Shown in pieces: positions 53,611 to 63,116 of a DNA stretch of 64,000 nt. Made by a program: the position numbers and the translations under genes. Below the pieces are notes generated by a model, which was given only the letters and a program-made list of their open reading frames with translations, did no database searches and was not told the DNA's origin. Every line of letters starts with the position of its first letter. Position 1 is the stretch's first letter. The stretch spans positions 2,170,001 through 2,234,000 of the forward strand of contig NZ_LGRV01000003.1 in the NCBI RefSeq assembly GCF_001278945.1, read 5' to 3'. Source of the stretch: Lysinibacillus contaminans. Lineage in GTDB: Bacteria > Bacillota > Bacilli > Bacillales_A > Planococcaceae.

Positions 53611-54705
53611 TTAATATATACTTTCTAACCTTCTTTTTACACTTTCTTTATCATATCCAATATTTATCAATGCTTGTATTACCTCATTGTGACTTTTGGT
53701 ATGCTCTTTCTTCAGAACTTCACTCACCATATATATCCAATCATTCACAACTAATGTTTCGCATTGATGAAATAAACCAGCTTTTATATCATTTGTCTTT
53801 GGTACGCCACTAGAAATAATACAATTAACACCTGATATTTGAGCCTCTATAGCAGCTATTGACATTCCTTCAGTAATAGAAGGCATTAGCATAATATTCG
53901 ATATTTGAAGAATTTCTTTCACTTCATTTGTATTTCCAAACATAATCACATTTTTCGTCATGTGGTTATCTTTTATAAATTCTTTTATTTCATTATTTGC
54001 AGGTCCATCCCCAGCAATTAGGAGATAATAAGCTGTATTTCCACTTAAAATTTCCTTAAATAATTCCAGCGCAAACATTGGGTTTTTTTCTCCCCCTAAA
54101 TAGCCAATAAAGCAAAAGATAATTGTATTTTGGGGAATATTATATTTATCCATGAAATCAAACTTTTCTTCAATATTCATACTTCCATACTGTGTATGAT
54201 CTATGAAGTTTGGTAAAAATTTATAATTCTTTCCAAATACATAAACTCCTGAAGATTCTGCACAGGTAATCATTTCTGTGCAGAATTTACGATTAAAATA
54301 TCTTAAAATAAAATAAAAAACATTACTAAATAAAAATTTTTTCGCGTTTTTTGACCCATGAGCATGCCCAATTCTTATAGGTATTTTTTCGATTTTAGCT
54401 GCTAAGCAGGCTAACCATATAAAACTAGAGGTGTGTGCATGGATCACATCATATGGCCCGTTTTTTTTTATTACTTGTCTAATCTGATTAACATATTTTA
54501 AAGGAGAAGTTTCACTCAATCTCCTAACTACAAAGTACTTACTATTGAACTTTTCAAGTCTATTCGATATATCAATATCTGGTTCTTGATAAGTAATATA
54601 ATCGAATTTAAACTTTTCTTTATCCATTACTTCAGAGATATTTAATACAACAGATGCTATACCTCCTCTATTAAGATTATCTATAACAACTAAAATCCTC
54701 TTCAT
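53611..54705 (-). CDS. Family 4 glycosyltransferase
   Basis: GT-B retaining glycosyltransferase, 364 residues. The N-terminal LVVIDNLNRGGIASVVLNIS is typical of EpsF/CapM-like enzymes, followed by VIHAHTSSFIWLACLAAK and RIGHAHGS. The C-terminal donor domain has FIGYLGGEKNPMFALELF, LLIAGDGPANNEIKE, and PSITEGMSIAAIEAQ with the EX7E-type acid pair. GAGGAG lies before ATG 54705. Donor and acceptor cannot be read from sequence. Confidence 0.92.
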   Translation of the reverse strand: MKRILVVIDNLNRGGIASVVLNISEVMDKEKFKFDYITYQEPDIDISNRLEKFNSKYFVVRRLSETSPLKYVNQIRQVIKKNGPYDVIHAHTSSFIWLACLAAKIEKIPIRIGHAHGSKNAKKFLFSNVFYFILRYFNRKFCTEMITCAESSGVYVFGKNYKFLPNFIDHTQYGSMNIEEKFDFMDKYNIPQNTIIFCFIGYLGGEKNPMFALELFKEILSGNTAYYLLIAGDGPANNEIKEFIKDNHMTKNVIMFGNTNEVKEILQISNIMLMPSITEGMSIAAIEAQISGVNCIISSGVPKTNDIKAGLFHQCETLVVNDWIYMVSEVLKKEHTKSHNEVIQALINIGYDKESVKRRLESIY

Positions 54706-54779
54706 TATTTCTCTCCTCAAAACATATATATTAACTTAGATTCTTATTAAAGATGTTTTAAATAGTACTAATATAGGAT

Positions 54780-56018
54780 TTATAAAAATGATTTTACTAA
54801 ATCCTCTTTTTGTATTACCTTACTATCCTCCCCTAAGTATAATTTCATATATTCTCTATATTGATTCTCCACATTATACATTTTCGATCTTTCTATACAA
54901 CTTTTAGATTTAATAAAGTTCTCTTCACGATATCTCTTTATATAATTCTTTATTTCAATAGTTTCTTTTTTCTCAATAATTAGTCCACATGTTTCATCAA
55001 GACTTTCAGTACTTCCTCCTGAATCAAACGTAATAACAGGTGTTCCACTGGCTAATGCTTCTAAATTCGTTGTTGGAAAATTATCTTCTAAAGTTGGATT
55101 AATAAAAACATCAGCTGCAGAATATATTCCAACTAACTCTTTAGCACTATCCGTTCTTATGATGCCAATAATCTTTTTAGATAGTTCTTTCTTTTGCTTT
55201 TCTGATACCCCTACTAATACTATTACTTCATCTTCGTCTAGAAAACTGGACAGTTCTATAAAGTAATCGAAGCCCTTTTTTCTACCCCAATTACTCGCGA
55301 CTCCCAATATTATGAATTTATCATTTAGATGATGCATCTCTCTAAATGTACTTGCTGTAGGTTTAAAAACATTTATATTAATTCCATTATTAATTACAAC
55401 AACAGGGTAATCCCTTAAAAACGATTCTTTTACTAAGCCTGTTAGCCATTTTGATGGGGTTACTATTGTTAAATCCTTTACACCAGTGAAAATTTCCTTT
55501 TTTCTTAAATAATTAGACTCTGAATTATCCAAAAATTCACTAGCTGGATATGAAGCTTTTTCAGGACAATTAAAACAACCTTTTTTCCATTTTGTACAAC
55601 CAACATAATCAAAATGAGTACAATGTCCCGTAAAAGCCCAACAATCATGCAAAGTCCATATGACACGTTTGTTAGCTCTTTTTATATAATCGAATAACAA
55701 TTCAATATTGATATAATACCCATGAATGTTATGCAGATGAATCACATCAGGATCCAATTTTTCAATCTTAGTTATAAATTCTTCAGTAGCTTTTTTAGAG
55801 CCGAATCCATGTTTGTCATAGATTCTTGTTAAAGCAACATGTGCATAGTTATCCATTTTTGTTCCAATTCTAATTGCTGTATCACAATTCTTTGGAAAAT
55901 CTCTACCGTAGGCAATGTAACTTTCATGCCCTTGCTCTATTAAAATTTGATTGATATCCGTTGCTATTCTTCCCGTACTTCCTACTCCACAAACTGTATT
56001 AATTTGTAATACTTTCAT
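54780..56018 (-). CDS. Family 4 glycosyltransferase (WcaC/colanic-type)
   Basis: GT-B glycosyltransferase of 412 residues. Its N-terminal part VLQINTVCGVGSTGRIATDI, LHNIHGYYINIELLFDYIK, WTLHDCWAFTGHCTHFDY, GCTKWKKGCFNCP is the Cys-containing pattern of the WcaC-like group. The donor domain shows ASNWGRKKGFDYFIELS and PTLEDNFPTTNLEALASG. ATG 56018 overlaps the capG stop (TAATG). Next to capEFG it is a candidate for a sugar added next to FucNAc. Confidence 0.92.
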   Translation of the reverse strand: MKVLQINTVCGVGSTGRIATDINQILIEQGHESYIAYGRDFPKNCDTAIRIGTKMDNYAHVALTRIYDKHGFGSKKATEEFITKIEKLDPDVIHLHNIHGYYINIELLFDYIKRANKRVIWTLHDCWAFTGHCTHFDYVGCTKWKKGCFNCPEKASYPASEFLDNSESNYLRKKEIFTGVKDLTIVTPSKWLTGLVKESFLRDYPVVVINNGININVFKPTASTFREMHHLNDKFIILGVASNWGRKKGFDYFIELSSFLDEDEVIVLVGVSEKQKKELSKKIIGIIRTDSAKELVGIYSAADVFINPTLEDNFPTTNLEALASGTPVITFDSGGSTESLDETCGLIIEKKETIEIKNYIKRYREENFIKSKSCIERSKMYNVENQYREYMKLYLGEDSKVIQKEDLVKSFL

Positions 56019-57145
56019 TAATTCTCTCCCCAAACCACACGATTCACATAATCCGTATAAGACAAAATAATTTTAAGCACTTTATCTGACACATTTGGCA
56101 TACTATAATCTACAACTCTTCTTAAATCGTCATTCTCTTGTGCCTTTAAAATTTCTAACCCTTGTAAGATCCTCTCCTTCTTCAGCCCTACCATCATGAC
56201 CGCAGCCTCTTCCATTGCTTCGGGCCTTTCATGTGCTTGCCGAATATTAAGTGCTCTAAATCCAAGAATAGAAGACTCTTCACTAATCGTTCCACTATCA
56301 CTTAATACGGCTTTGGCTTTCAGTTGAAGCTTTACATAATCATTAAATCCTAAAGGTTTCATTGTTCTCACTAAAGAATTAAACTCGATCCCCTTCGCAT
56401 GAATCATTTTTTGCGTTCTAGGGTGTGTACTGACAATGACAGGCAGATGATATTTTTCTGCAATCGCATTTAAGCTATCCATTAAATCTAAAAAATTGGT
56501 TTCTGAATTGATATTTTCTTCTCTATGGGTAGAGACTACAAAATATTGCATTTCTTCAAGATCCAATCTCTCTAATACATCTGATTTCTCAATGTCTACT
56601 TTTCTTGAATTAAGTACTTCTAACATTGGACTCCCTGTCTTTATAATTCGATCTGCTGGTAGCCCTTCCCTTAGTAAATACTCTCTTGCAATATCACTAT
56701 ACGTTAAGTTGATATCTGAAATATGGTCTACAATTTTTCGATTTGTTTCTTCTGGTACTCTTTGATCGAAGCATCTATTACCCGCTTCCATATGAAATAT
56801 CGGAATATGTCTTTTCTTTGCTGCAATAGCACATAAACAGCTGTTTGTATCACCTAATACTAAGAAGGCATCTGGTTGGATTTTCTCTAAAATAGGATCA
56901 ATCTTAACTAGAATATTTCCGATTGTTTCAATTGAAGTTCCAGTTGCCGCATTTAAGAAGTAATCCGGTTTCTTTAAATTGAATTCGTTAAAAAAAACTT
57001 CATTTAACTCATAATCGTAATTTTGACCCGTATGGACTAATACATGTTCTATGGAATTTGATTTTTCTAATTTATTTATGACAGCAGAGAGCCTAATAAT
57101 TTCTGGACGTGTCCCTACAACTGTCATCACTTTTAGCTTTTTCAC
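56018..57145 (-). CDS. capG: UDP-GlcNAc 2-epimerase-like, CapG/FnlC
   Basis: Non-hydrolysing epimerase of 375 residues in the WecB fold: VVGTRPEIIRLSAVI, HTGQNYDYELNEVFFNEF, GDTNSCLCAIAA, HMEAGNRCFDQRVPEETNR and DSGTISEESSILG. In the CapE-CapF-CapG pathway this enzyme performs the last 2-epimerisation giving UDP-N-acetyl-L-fucosamine. GTG 57145 has GGAGG 6 bases upstream, within the last codons of capF; the longer reading lacks support. Gene order capE-capF-capG supports this role over plain ManNAc synthesis. Confidence 0.93.
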   Translation of the reverse strand: MKKLKVMTVVGTRPEIIRLSAVINKLEKSNSIEHVLVHTGQNYDYELNEVFFNEFNLKKPDYFLNAATGTSIETIGNILVKIDPILEKIQPDAFLVLGDTNSCLCAIAAKKRHIPIFHMEAGNRCFDQRVPEETNRKIVDHISDINLTYSDIAREYLLREGLPADRIIKTGSPMLEVLNSRKVDIEKSDVLERLDLEEMQYFVVSTHREENINSETNFLDLMDSLNAIAEKYHLPVIVSTHPRTQKMIHAKGIEFNSLVRTMKPLGFNDYVKLQLKAKAVLSDSGTISEESSILGFRALNIRQAHERPEAMEEAAVMMVGLKKERILQGLEILKAQENDDLRRVVDYSMPNVSDKVLKIILSYTDYVNRVVWGEN

Positions 57146-57146
57146 C

Positions 57147-58259
57147 TTATACCTCCAAGAAGATTGTATCTGGTTTCTCAGGATCAAATAGTTCATTTAC
57201 CCACATGATTGTTACCATCTCTGTGTCACCTAAATTTTCAATGTTATGAGTGTATCCAACCGGAATATCAACCACTCTCAATTTATCTCCACTGACAAAG
57301 TACTCAACGACTTCATTCGAATCAATATTTCTGAATCGAATTACACCATGACCACTTACAACTAAAAATTTTTCGTTTTTTGTATGATGCCAGTGGTTAC
57401 CCTTTGTTACACCTGGTTTTGAAATATTTACAGATACTTGGCCTCTGTCTGGTGTCTTAATAAATTCAGTGAATGACCCTCTTTGATCTACATTCATCTT
57501 AAGATCATAGCTAAACTGATTTTCTTGTAAAAAACTCAAAAACGTACTATATAGTTTTTTGGTAAACGCATGGGACATATTTGGAATGGAACGTTCTTCT
57601 CTACTTTTTTTGAATGAATAAATCAAATCAACAATCTCCGCTAGCGTGATCGTGTGAACAATTGGCACTTCGCAATAGCCTTGAACTAAATTCTCATTGC
57701 CATTCAATGCTTGAAGTAATTCTTCCACAACATCATCAATATAAACTAGCTTCATTTCAAGAATTGGATCATTTACTTTTATAGGTAAATCATTTGCAAC
57801 ATTGTGACAAAATGTTGCTACAGCACTGTTATAATTCGGTCTACTCCATTTCCCAAATACATTTTGCAATCGATAGACAAGAACTTTTGCACCTGTTTTT
57901 TTACTGTATTCGAAAAGCAAATCCTCTCCTGCTTTTTTACTAATTCCATAAAGGTTATTTTGTTCTGCTTGAGTAGATGAAGCGATCATTACAGGACAAG
58001 TATTTTGGTATTTCTTTAATGTATCAAGAAGAATCGATGTAAAACCATAGTTCACATCCATGAATTCTGATTGGTCTTTCGGCCGATTTACGCCAGCAAG
58101 ATGGAAAACAAAATCCGCTTCTTTACAATATTCATCTAATAATGCTATGTTTGTTTCTCTACTAAATTCAAGAATATCAGTATAATTATGATTTTTAAGC
58201 TTTGCTATGAGATTCTTACCGATAAACCCCTTTGAACCTGTCACTAATATTTTCATCAT
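57147..58259 (-). CDS. capF: CapF/FnlB bifunctional reductase-epimerase
   Basis: 370 residues: an N-terminal SDR (about 1-240; VTGSKGFIGKNLIAKL, ASSTQAEQNNLYGISKKAGE with YxxxK) and a C-terminal cupin (about 250-370; NISKPGVTKGNHWHHTKNEK, in part, with Zn-binding His, and VDIPVGYTHNIENLG). In S. aureus CapF the cupin epimerises at C3 and the SDR reduces C4 with NADPH on the way to UDP-L-FucNAc. Two ATGs in a row at 58259 and 58256 follow AAAGGTTGGG. It overlaps capE by about 44 bases. Confidence 0.94.
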   Translation of the reverse strand: MMKILVTGSKGFIGKNLIAKLKNHNYTDILEFSRETNIALLDEYCKEADFVFHLAGVNRPKDQSEFMDVNYGFTSILLDTLKKYQNTCPVMIASSTQAEQNNLYGISKKAGEDLLFEYSKKTGAKVLVYRLQNVFGKWSRPNYNSAVATFCHNVANDLPIKVNDPILEMKLVYIDDVVEELLQALNGNENLVQGYCEVPIVHTITLAEIVDLIYSFKKSREERSIPNMSHAFTKKLYSTFLSFLQENQFSYDLKMNVDQRGSFTEFIKTPDRGQVSVNISKPGVTKGNHWHHTKNEKFLVVSGHGVIRFRNIDSNEVVEYFVSGDKLRVVDIPVGYTHNIENLGDTEMVTIMWVNELFDPEKPDTIFLEV

Positions 58260-59274
58260 AGACCCAACCTTTCAACTCTTCCTGAATAAAATCAAGCCTT
58301 AATAACTTTTCTTTAATTTGCTGAATATTTAGCATTTCTGTGTTGTGAGAGTTGTACTCCTCTTGTATGGACAGTTTTTGATCACCATCTACGAAGTATT
58401 TATCGTAATTTAGATCCCTTTTATCAGCAGGCACTCGGTAAAATTCTCCTAAATCTTGTGCAACCACATGTTCTTCCCTAGTAAGTAAAGTTTCATAAAG
58501 TTTTTCACCATGACGAGTACCAATAATGTCAATTTTACTATCTGCATTGAATAGCTCCTTGATGGCTTGGGCTAAATCCCAAATCGTTGATGCAGGCGAT
58601 TTCTGCACCATAATATCCCCAGCCTCCGCATGTTCAAATGCGAATAATACTAACTCAACTGCTTCTTCGAGGCTCATTAAAAATCTCGTCATTTGAGGAT
58701 CTGTGATTGTTAGTGATTGACCTTTTTTAATTTGATCTATAAATAGTGGGATGACCGAACCACGTGAAGCCATCACATTTCCGTAGCGAGTACCACATAT
58801 TAATGTTCTCTCGGGATCAACTGTTTTAGCTTTTGCGACAATTACCTTTTCCATCATTGCTTTTGAAATGCCCATTGCATTAATAGGATAGGCTGCTTTA
58901 TCTGTAGACAAACAAATTACCTTTTTGACACCACTTTCAATTGCACCAGTCAAAACATTATCTGTTCCAAGCACATTTGTTTTCACCGCTTCTAAAGGAA
59001 AGAATTCACAAGATGGAACTTGCTTTAGCGCAGCAGCATGAAAGATGTAATCTACATTGTGCATAGCATTTTTCAAGCTTGCTAAATCTCTAACATCGCC
59101 TATATAAAATTTCAATTTGTCATTTTTATAAATTTTCCGCATATCATCTTGTTTTTTCTCATCTCTTGAAAAGATACGAATTTCTTTAATATCGGTATTT
59201 AAAAATCTCTTCATCACTGCATTTCCAAAAGAACCTGTGCCGCCCGTTATTAGTAATATCTTGTCTTTAAACAT
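58216..59274 (-). CDS. capE: CapE/FnlA UDP-GlcNAc 4,6-dehydratase/5-epimerase
   Basis: Extended SDR of 352 residues that starts UDP-L-FucNAc synthesis. NAD motif TGGTGSFGNAVMKRFL, HAAALKQVPSCEFFPLEAV, and CLSTDKAAYPINAMGISKAM: the catalytic Tyr of classical SDRs is Met in MGISK, as known for the CapE/FlaA1-like group. Further ICGTRYGNVMASRGSVIPLF and FLMSLEEAVELVLFA. GGGGGAATA precedes ATG 59274. First of the capE-capF-capG set. Confidence 0.94.
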   Translation of the reverse strand: MFKDKILLITGGTGSFGNAVMKRFLNTDIKEIRIFSRDEKKQDDMRKIYKNDKLKFYIGDVRDLASLKNAMHNVDYIFHAAALKQVPSCEFFPLEAVKTNVLGTDNVLTGAIESGVKKVICLSTDKAAYPINAMGISKAMMEKVIVAKAKTVDPERTLICGTRYGNVMASRGSVIPLFIDQIKKGQSLTITDPQMTRFLMSLEEAVELVLFAFEHAEAGDIMVQKSPASTIWDLAQAIKELFNADSKIDIIGTRHGEKLYETLLTREEHVVAQDLGEFYRVPADKRDLNYDKYFVDGDQKLSIQEEYNSHNTEMLNIQQIKEKLLRLDFIQEELKGWVYDENISDRFKGVYR

Positions 59275-59278
59275 ATAC

Positions 59279-60511
59279 TTATTCCCCCAATAATTTCTGC
59301 ATAAGATTCACATATTTTTCAGTACATTTTTCCGTCGTGTATTTTTCAAGGTAAAGCTTCCTACAATTCTCTCCCATATATTCACGTTGCACTCGATCAT
59401 GAAGGAGTTCTTTGATAACATTTACTAGTTTCGAGCTATCTTTTACTTGCATCGCGTAACCTGCATGATGCTCTATTAAATCTCTAGCTATATCAGAATC
59501 CGCCCCTATAATCGCAATTACAGGTTTACCAGCCATCATGTAACTATAGGTTTTACTTGGGACAGCTAGGCCAGTCAACTCATCTGATAAACTTACAATG
59601 AAGCAATCACTTATACTTAGAGCGTCTTGAAAATCTTGTCCATGTAAAAAATCAAAAACACGTACATTTTTCAGATTCTCTGTTTCTACGACACTCTTTA
59701 AGTGATCCATTTTAATTCCATGTCCCGCAAAAAGAAATTGAACATTCCTATCCTCTTTCAATTGGCGAATCGCCTCAATTATCGGATCCAATTCTTGACA
59801 TATTCCCATATTGCCAAAGTACGATACAATCAGATTTTCATCTGTCTTTATAGAATCTAATCGTTTATTTTCAGGTATTTTAGTGGCATTAGAAAATCCT
59901 TTATCCTCATACCAATTAGGAATTACTTCAATTTGATGTTCTGATAACGCTGCTCTATGTTTTAGTAGATAGGCTTTCATCTCATTTGATAGAGCAACTA
60001 CTTTATTTACATGTTTAAAAACGCTTTTATTAACTCTCCGCATCATTTTGCTCATTACACTATCTTTGGAAATAGTATTTGTAAAATAAGCGATCTCTGG
60101 GTACACATCGTAGCTTACAAAAACGACTTTTGTGTTGAAAAATTTATTAGCCATCGCTGCAATTAACGGTAATATGGGTGGGTTTGAGTAAACGATGATT
60201 GCCTCATACTTTTTCAATTGTCTAAAACGTAAGGCTACAGAAAATGTAAAAGAAAAATAATTAATTATTCGGCCGATGAAATTGCTACGTTTAAGTTGGA
60301 TATATTTCAATCTACTTATTTCAATATTTTCATAGGTTTCTTTAATGGGGACTTTTTTGGTTAAGTTGTACTCTTTCGGATATCCAGTCAATGCACTGAC
60401 AGTAAAACCAGCCTTCCTAAGAGCCACTGCAGTGTCAAAAGGGAGTGTGGCAGAAGAGATATATTCAGGATAAAAATACTGGCACAAAAACAATATTTTT
60501 TTCTCATTCAT
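59279..60511 (-). CDS. wbuB: WbuB-like family 4 glycosyltransferase
   Basis: GT-B glycosyltransferase of 410 residues. It starts LFLCQYFYPEYISSATLPFD and ALTGYPKEYNLTKK, close to WbuB proteins that transfer L-FucNAc, and has VYSNPPILPLIAAMANKFF, YDVYPEIAY, and the donor domain SYFGNMGICQELDPIIEAIR, PSKTYSYMMAGKPVIAII. Its place directly ahead of capEFG fits FucNAc transfer as in E. coli fnlABC-wbuB loci. ATG 60511 is 9 bases after GGGAGAG. Confidence 0.88.
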   Translation of the reverse strand: MNEKKILFLCQYFYPEYISSATLPFDTAVALRKAGFTVSALTGYPKEYNLTKKVPIKETYENIEISRLKYIQLKRSNFIGRIINYFSFTFSVALRFRQLKKYEAIIVYSNPPILPLIAAMANKFFNTKVVFVSYDVYPEIAYFTNTISKDSVMSKMMRRVNKSVFKHVNKVVALSNEMKAYLLKHRAALSEHQIEVIPNWYEDKGFSNATKIPENKRLDSIKTDENLIVSYFGNMGICQELDPIIEAIRQLKEDRNVQFLFAGHGIKMDHLKSVVETENLKNVRVFDFLHGQDFQDALSISDCFIVSLSDELTGLAVPSKTYSYMMAGKPVIAIIGADSDIARDLIEHHAGYAMQVKDSSKLVNVIKELLHDRVQREYMGENCRKLYLEKYTTEKCTEKYVNLMQKLLGE

Positions 60512-60705
60512 CAAAATATTCTCTCCCTACTTTTAGCGCAAATAATTCATTTATCCATATATCTGAGTGAGTTTAGTACTTATTGCAAGGTCCAGTTAAA
60601 TACAATCGATATCTTTTCCCTTGATGTAGTGAAGATTCCACACACTTAAACGCTGTCTAATCAAATATTATTAATATCGCAAATAGTTATAATTGAATAT
60701 ATATG

Positions 60706-60849
60706 CTAAAACCACATAACTATATTCCCATTTGCTGTAAATTCTAGTGATAATGGTTCATCACCAATACTTGTGATTGATTCCTGTTCCAGCCGGGCAC
60801 TTTCTAAGGGACGTCCAACCTCTATTCCAATCAACAAGCATTTTGTCAT
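60706..60849 (-). CDS. Possible small protein, 47 aa
   Basis: An ATG at 60849 has AAAGGG 7 bases upstream and opens a 47-codon frame that includes CLLIGIEVGRPLES, ITSIGDEPLSLEFTANG and ends VMWF. The composition is more protein-like than the surrounding AT-rich DNA. It could be a real small gene or the 3' remnant of a larger one. No known family is recognised, and support is limited to the ribosome site and composition. Confidence 0.35.
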   Translation of the reverse strand: MTKCLLIGIEVGRPLESARLEQESITSIGDEPLSLEFTANGNIVMWF

Positions 60850-60961
60850 TTACATGCCCTTTAAACAGATGTCGTCCCCAAACTTTGGTGGCGAACCTAA
60901 AAATTCACAAACAGAGACTAGTACTGTTTCTGCAAGCAGCAAGATTACGACTCTTACTTTT

Positions 60962-61001
60962 AAAGAAGCCCTAAAAGTCATAAAATACTTTTAGGGCTTC
61001 T
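60962..61001 (-). terminator. pgi terminator
   Basis: AAGAAGCCCTAAAAGT, 8-base loop, ACTTTTAGGGCTTCTT and TAAAAG on the minus strand, 37 bases past the pgi stop. Confidence 0.85.
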
Positions 61002-61037
61002 TCGTAATTTGAAAATTTGTTTAATCAAATCATCACT

Positions 61038-62330
61038 TTATTTGGACACTTTACTTTCTTGTAACAGTTCCATCATTTTAAGTTTATATGTTTCTACTCC
61101 TGGCTGATCAAATGGGTTGACCCCTAGTAAATAAGCACTCATAGTACATGCCTTCATAAAAAAATAAATTAGAAAGCCTACATGATAAGCATCAAGCTTT
61201 TGTAATTCAAGCTGTATAACCGGTACATTCCCTTCCGAATGGGCTAGTGCTGTGCCTTCTTTTGATATGGCGTTAATTTCATTAAATGTTCGATTCGCTA
61301 AATAGTTTAGTCCGTCCTCATCGCGAATATCATAAGGTACTGCCAAATCATCATCAATTTCATGGAAGTGAAGTAATGTTTCAAACAAAATCGGGCTCCC
61401 ATCTTGAATAAATTGACCAATCGCATGTAAATCTGTCGAAAAATTAACAGTTGAGGGATAAAGCCCTTTTTTCTCTTTACCTTCACTTTCACCAAACAAC
61501 TGCTTCCACCATTCGTGAAACTTATTTAAGGCAGGTTCAAATGAAGCTAGTAATTCAATTTTGTATCCTTGTTCATATAAAGCATGACGTAACACCGCAT
61601 ATCGGTACGCTTCATTATGCTCTAGTTGTGACTCTTGAAACTCTAGTGCTGCAACCTTCGCACCTAACATTAAGTTATAAATATCAACCCCTGCAACGGC
61701 CATAGGTAAAAGACCCGCAGCAGTTAATACCGAAAACCGACCACCTATATTAGAAGGAATAACAAATTGTCGATAGCCTGAAGAATCTGCTATTTTCTTC
61801 AAAATTCCACTTGTGGAATCTGTTGTCACGATAATACGTTCTGCCGCTTTTTCCCCATACTGTAATTCCATATACTGACGTACAACTCGAAAAGCCAGTG
61901 CTGGTTCCATCGTTCCACCGGACTTAGACACAACATTCACGTATACACTCTTATTCTCAACATTTTCTAGTAATTGTTTAATATAAGCTCCACTCATATT
62001 TTGGCCCACATAGATTACTTCAATTCCATCATGATGTGCACCAAAATAAGGCGTCAATGCATCTTGCACCGCACGGGCACCAAGAAAAGAACCACCCACT
62101 CCTATGACAATAAGTACATCCGCAAAATTACGAATCTCAAGCGCTGTCTCCTCAATATGAACAAATAATGCATCCTGATTTTCAAGCGGTGCATGAAGCC
62201 ATCCAGTCGGAAGATCCTCTGCCCCTTCTAAATAATGGTGGATTTTTTCGACAATTTTTGTATATGATGACCAATCAAGAGTAGTTAAATCGTAATTTAA
62301 TATGTTCGTATGCAAAAGTTGCTTACTCAC
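61038..62330 (-). CDS. pgi: Glucose-6-phosphate isomerase paralogue in capsule locus
   Basis: Interconverts glucose-6-P and fructose-6-P; 430 residues, about 20 shorter than B. subtilis Pgi. Signature regions are VIGVGGSFLGARAVQDAL, NVVSKSGGTMEPALAFRVV, GGRFSVLTAAGLLPMAV, FHEWWKQLFGESEGK, STDLHAIGQFIQ and LLGVNPFDQPGVETYK. All are intact, so it should be active. Sequence between the motifs is more divergent than expected for the housekeeping enzyme, suggesting a locus-dedicated copy feeding hexose phosphates to RfbA and UDP-GlcNAc synthesis. The start is GTG 62330 with GAGGT upstream. Confidence 0.9.
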   Translation of the reverse strand: MSKQLLHTNILNYDLTTLDWSSYTKIVEKIHHYLEGAEDLPTGWLHAPLENQDALFVHIEETALEIRNFADVLIVIGVGGSFLGARAVQDALTPYFGAHHDGIEVIYVGQNMSGAYIKQLLENVENKSVYVNVVSKSGGTMEPALAFRVVRQYMELQYGEKAAERIIVTTDSTSGILKKIADSSGYRQFVIPSNIGGRFSVLTAAGLLPMAVAGVDIYNLMLGAKVAALEFQESQLEHNEAYRYAVLRHALYEQGYKIELLASFEPALNKFHEWWKQLFGESEGKEKKGLYPSTVNFSTDLHAIGQFIQDGSPILFETLLHFHEIDDDLAVPYDIRDEDGLNYLANRTFNEINAISKEGTALAHSEGNVPVIQLELQKLDAYHVGFLIYFFMKACTMSAYLLGVNPFDQPGVETYKLKMMELLQESKVSK

Positions 62331-62406
62331 CGTATGACCTCATTTCGTATGATCTATCAAGTTGATGTTAGATAAAGTACTCAATCTCAGCAGCAACCGC
62401 TTCTTT

Positions 62407-63111
62407 TTATGAACCATACGTCTGATAATAATAATGATTCTTTGGTATTTTAATATTATTTAGTACAACGCCCAAAATTTTCGCTTTTGAAGAAGAAAGT
62501 GTAGCCTTTGCTTTTAAAACATCTACTTTTTGCGCTACATCCATATTCACAATTAATAAAGTACCATCACATTTATTAGATAAAATCTGTGCATCTGATA
62601 CTGATAATAACGGAGGTGCATCCAAAATTACGATGTCATAATCTTTTCTTAGATCTTGCATAAGTATATCCATTGTCTTCGAAGATAGTAATTCGACTGG
62701 ATTCGGTGGAAGAGGACCACTTGGAATAACACTTAATCCTTCCACTGATGTTTTTTGGATCACATTAAAGTAAATCTGCTGCCTCGTTAACACATCGGAT
62801 AAGCCACTGCTATTTAAAGTTCTAAATGTATGATGCAAAGTTGGTTTACGCATATCCGCATCTATGATGAGGACCCGTTTACCTTCTTGAGCAAAAACTA
62901 CACCGAGATTTGCAGCGTTTGTAGATTTACCTTCCCCCGCTATAGATGAAGTGACGAGTAACGATTTTATATCTTGATCAGGCATAGAAAATCGAATATT
63001 TGTACGCATCGTTCGGAATTGCTCAGATATGAGTGATTTTGAATCTGTCACTGTCACCAGTTTACGTGCCATCAACGACGATTTTAATTTTTTGTTTTTC
63101 TTCAAGCCCAA
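62407..63111 (-). CDS. capB: CapB/CpsD-type tyrosine autokinase
   Basis: Bacterial tyrosine kinase of 234 residues. Walker A is SSIAGEGKST (about 55-64), Walker A' is IDADMRKP, Walker B is IVILDAPPLL. A C-terminal Tyr cluster HYYYQTYGS takes the autophosphorylation. It is cytoplasmic and works with the membrane modulator encoded 5 bases upstream; together they control polymer length and export. The SEQFRTMRTNIRF segment is the usual oligomer contact. TTG 63111 has GGGGGAG 9 bases upstream. Confidence 0.94.
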   Translation of the reverse strand: MGLKKNKKLKSSLMARKLVTVTDSKSLISEQFRTMRTNIRFSMPDQDIKSLLVTSSIAGEGKSTNAANLGVVFAQEGKRVLIIDADMRKPTLHHTFRTLNSSGLSDVLTRQQIYFNVIQKTSVEGLSVIPSGPLPPNPVELLSSKTMDILMQDLRKDYDIVILDAPPLLSVSDAQILSNKCDGTLLIVNMDVAQKVDVLKAKATLSSSKAKILGVVLNNIKIPKNHYYYQTYGS

Positions 63112-63116
63112 TATAA

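Larger units (their letters stand above)
60515..61037. other. Gap between wbuB and pgi
   Basis: 520 bases holding the pgi terminator near 60962-61001, a possible 47-codon minus-strand gene (60706-60849), and otherwise AT-rich sequence. A minus-strand frame upstream of the small gene (VILLLAETVLVSV, GSPPKFGDDI) looks protein-like but has no start and stops quickly; it may be a remnant. Confidence 0.4.

Noticed and set aside
60773..60994. Plus-strand open frame opposite the pgi terminator region
   Set aside because: It runs through the terminator hairpin, lacks a ribosome site, and is antisense to the better-supported small minus-strand frame.
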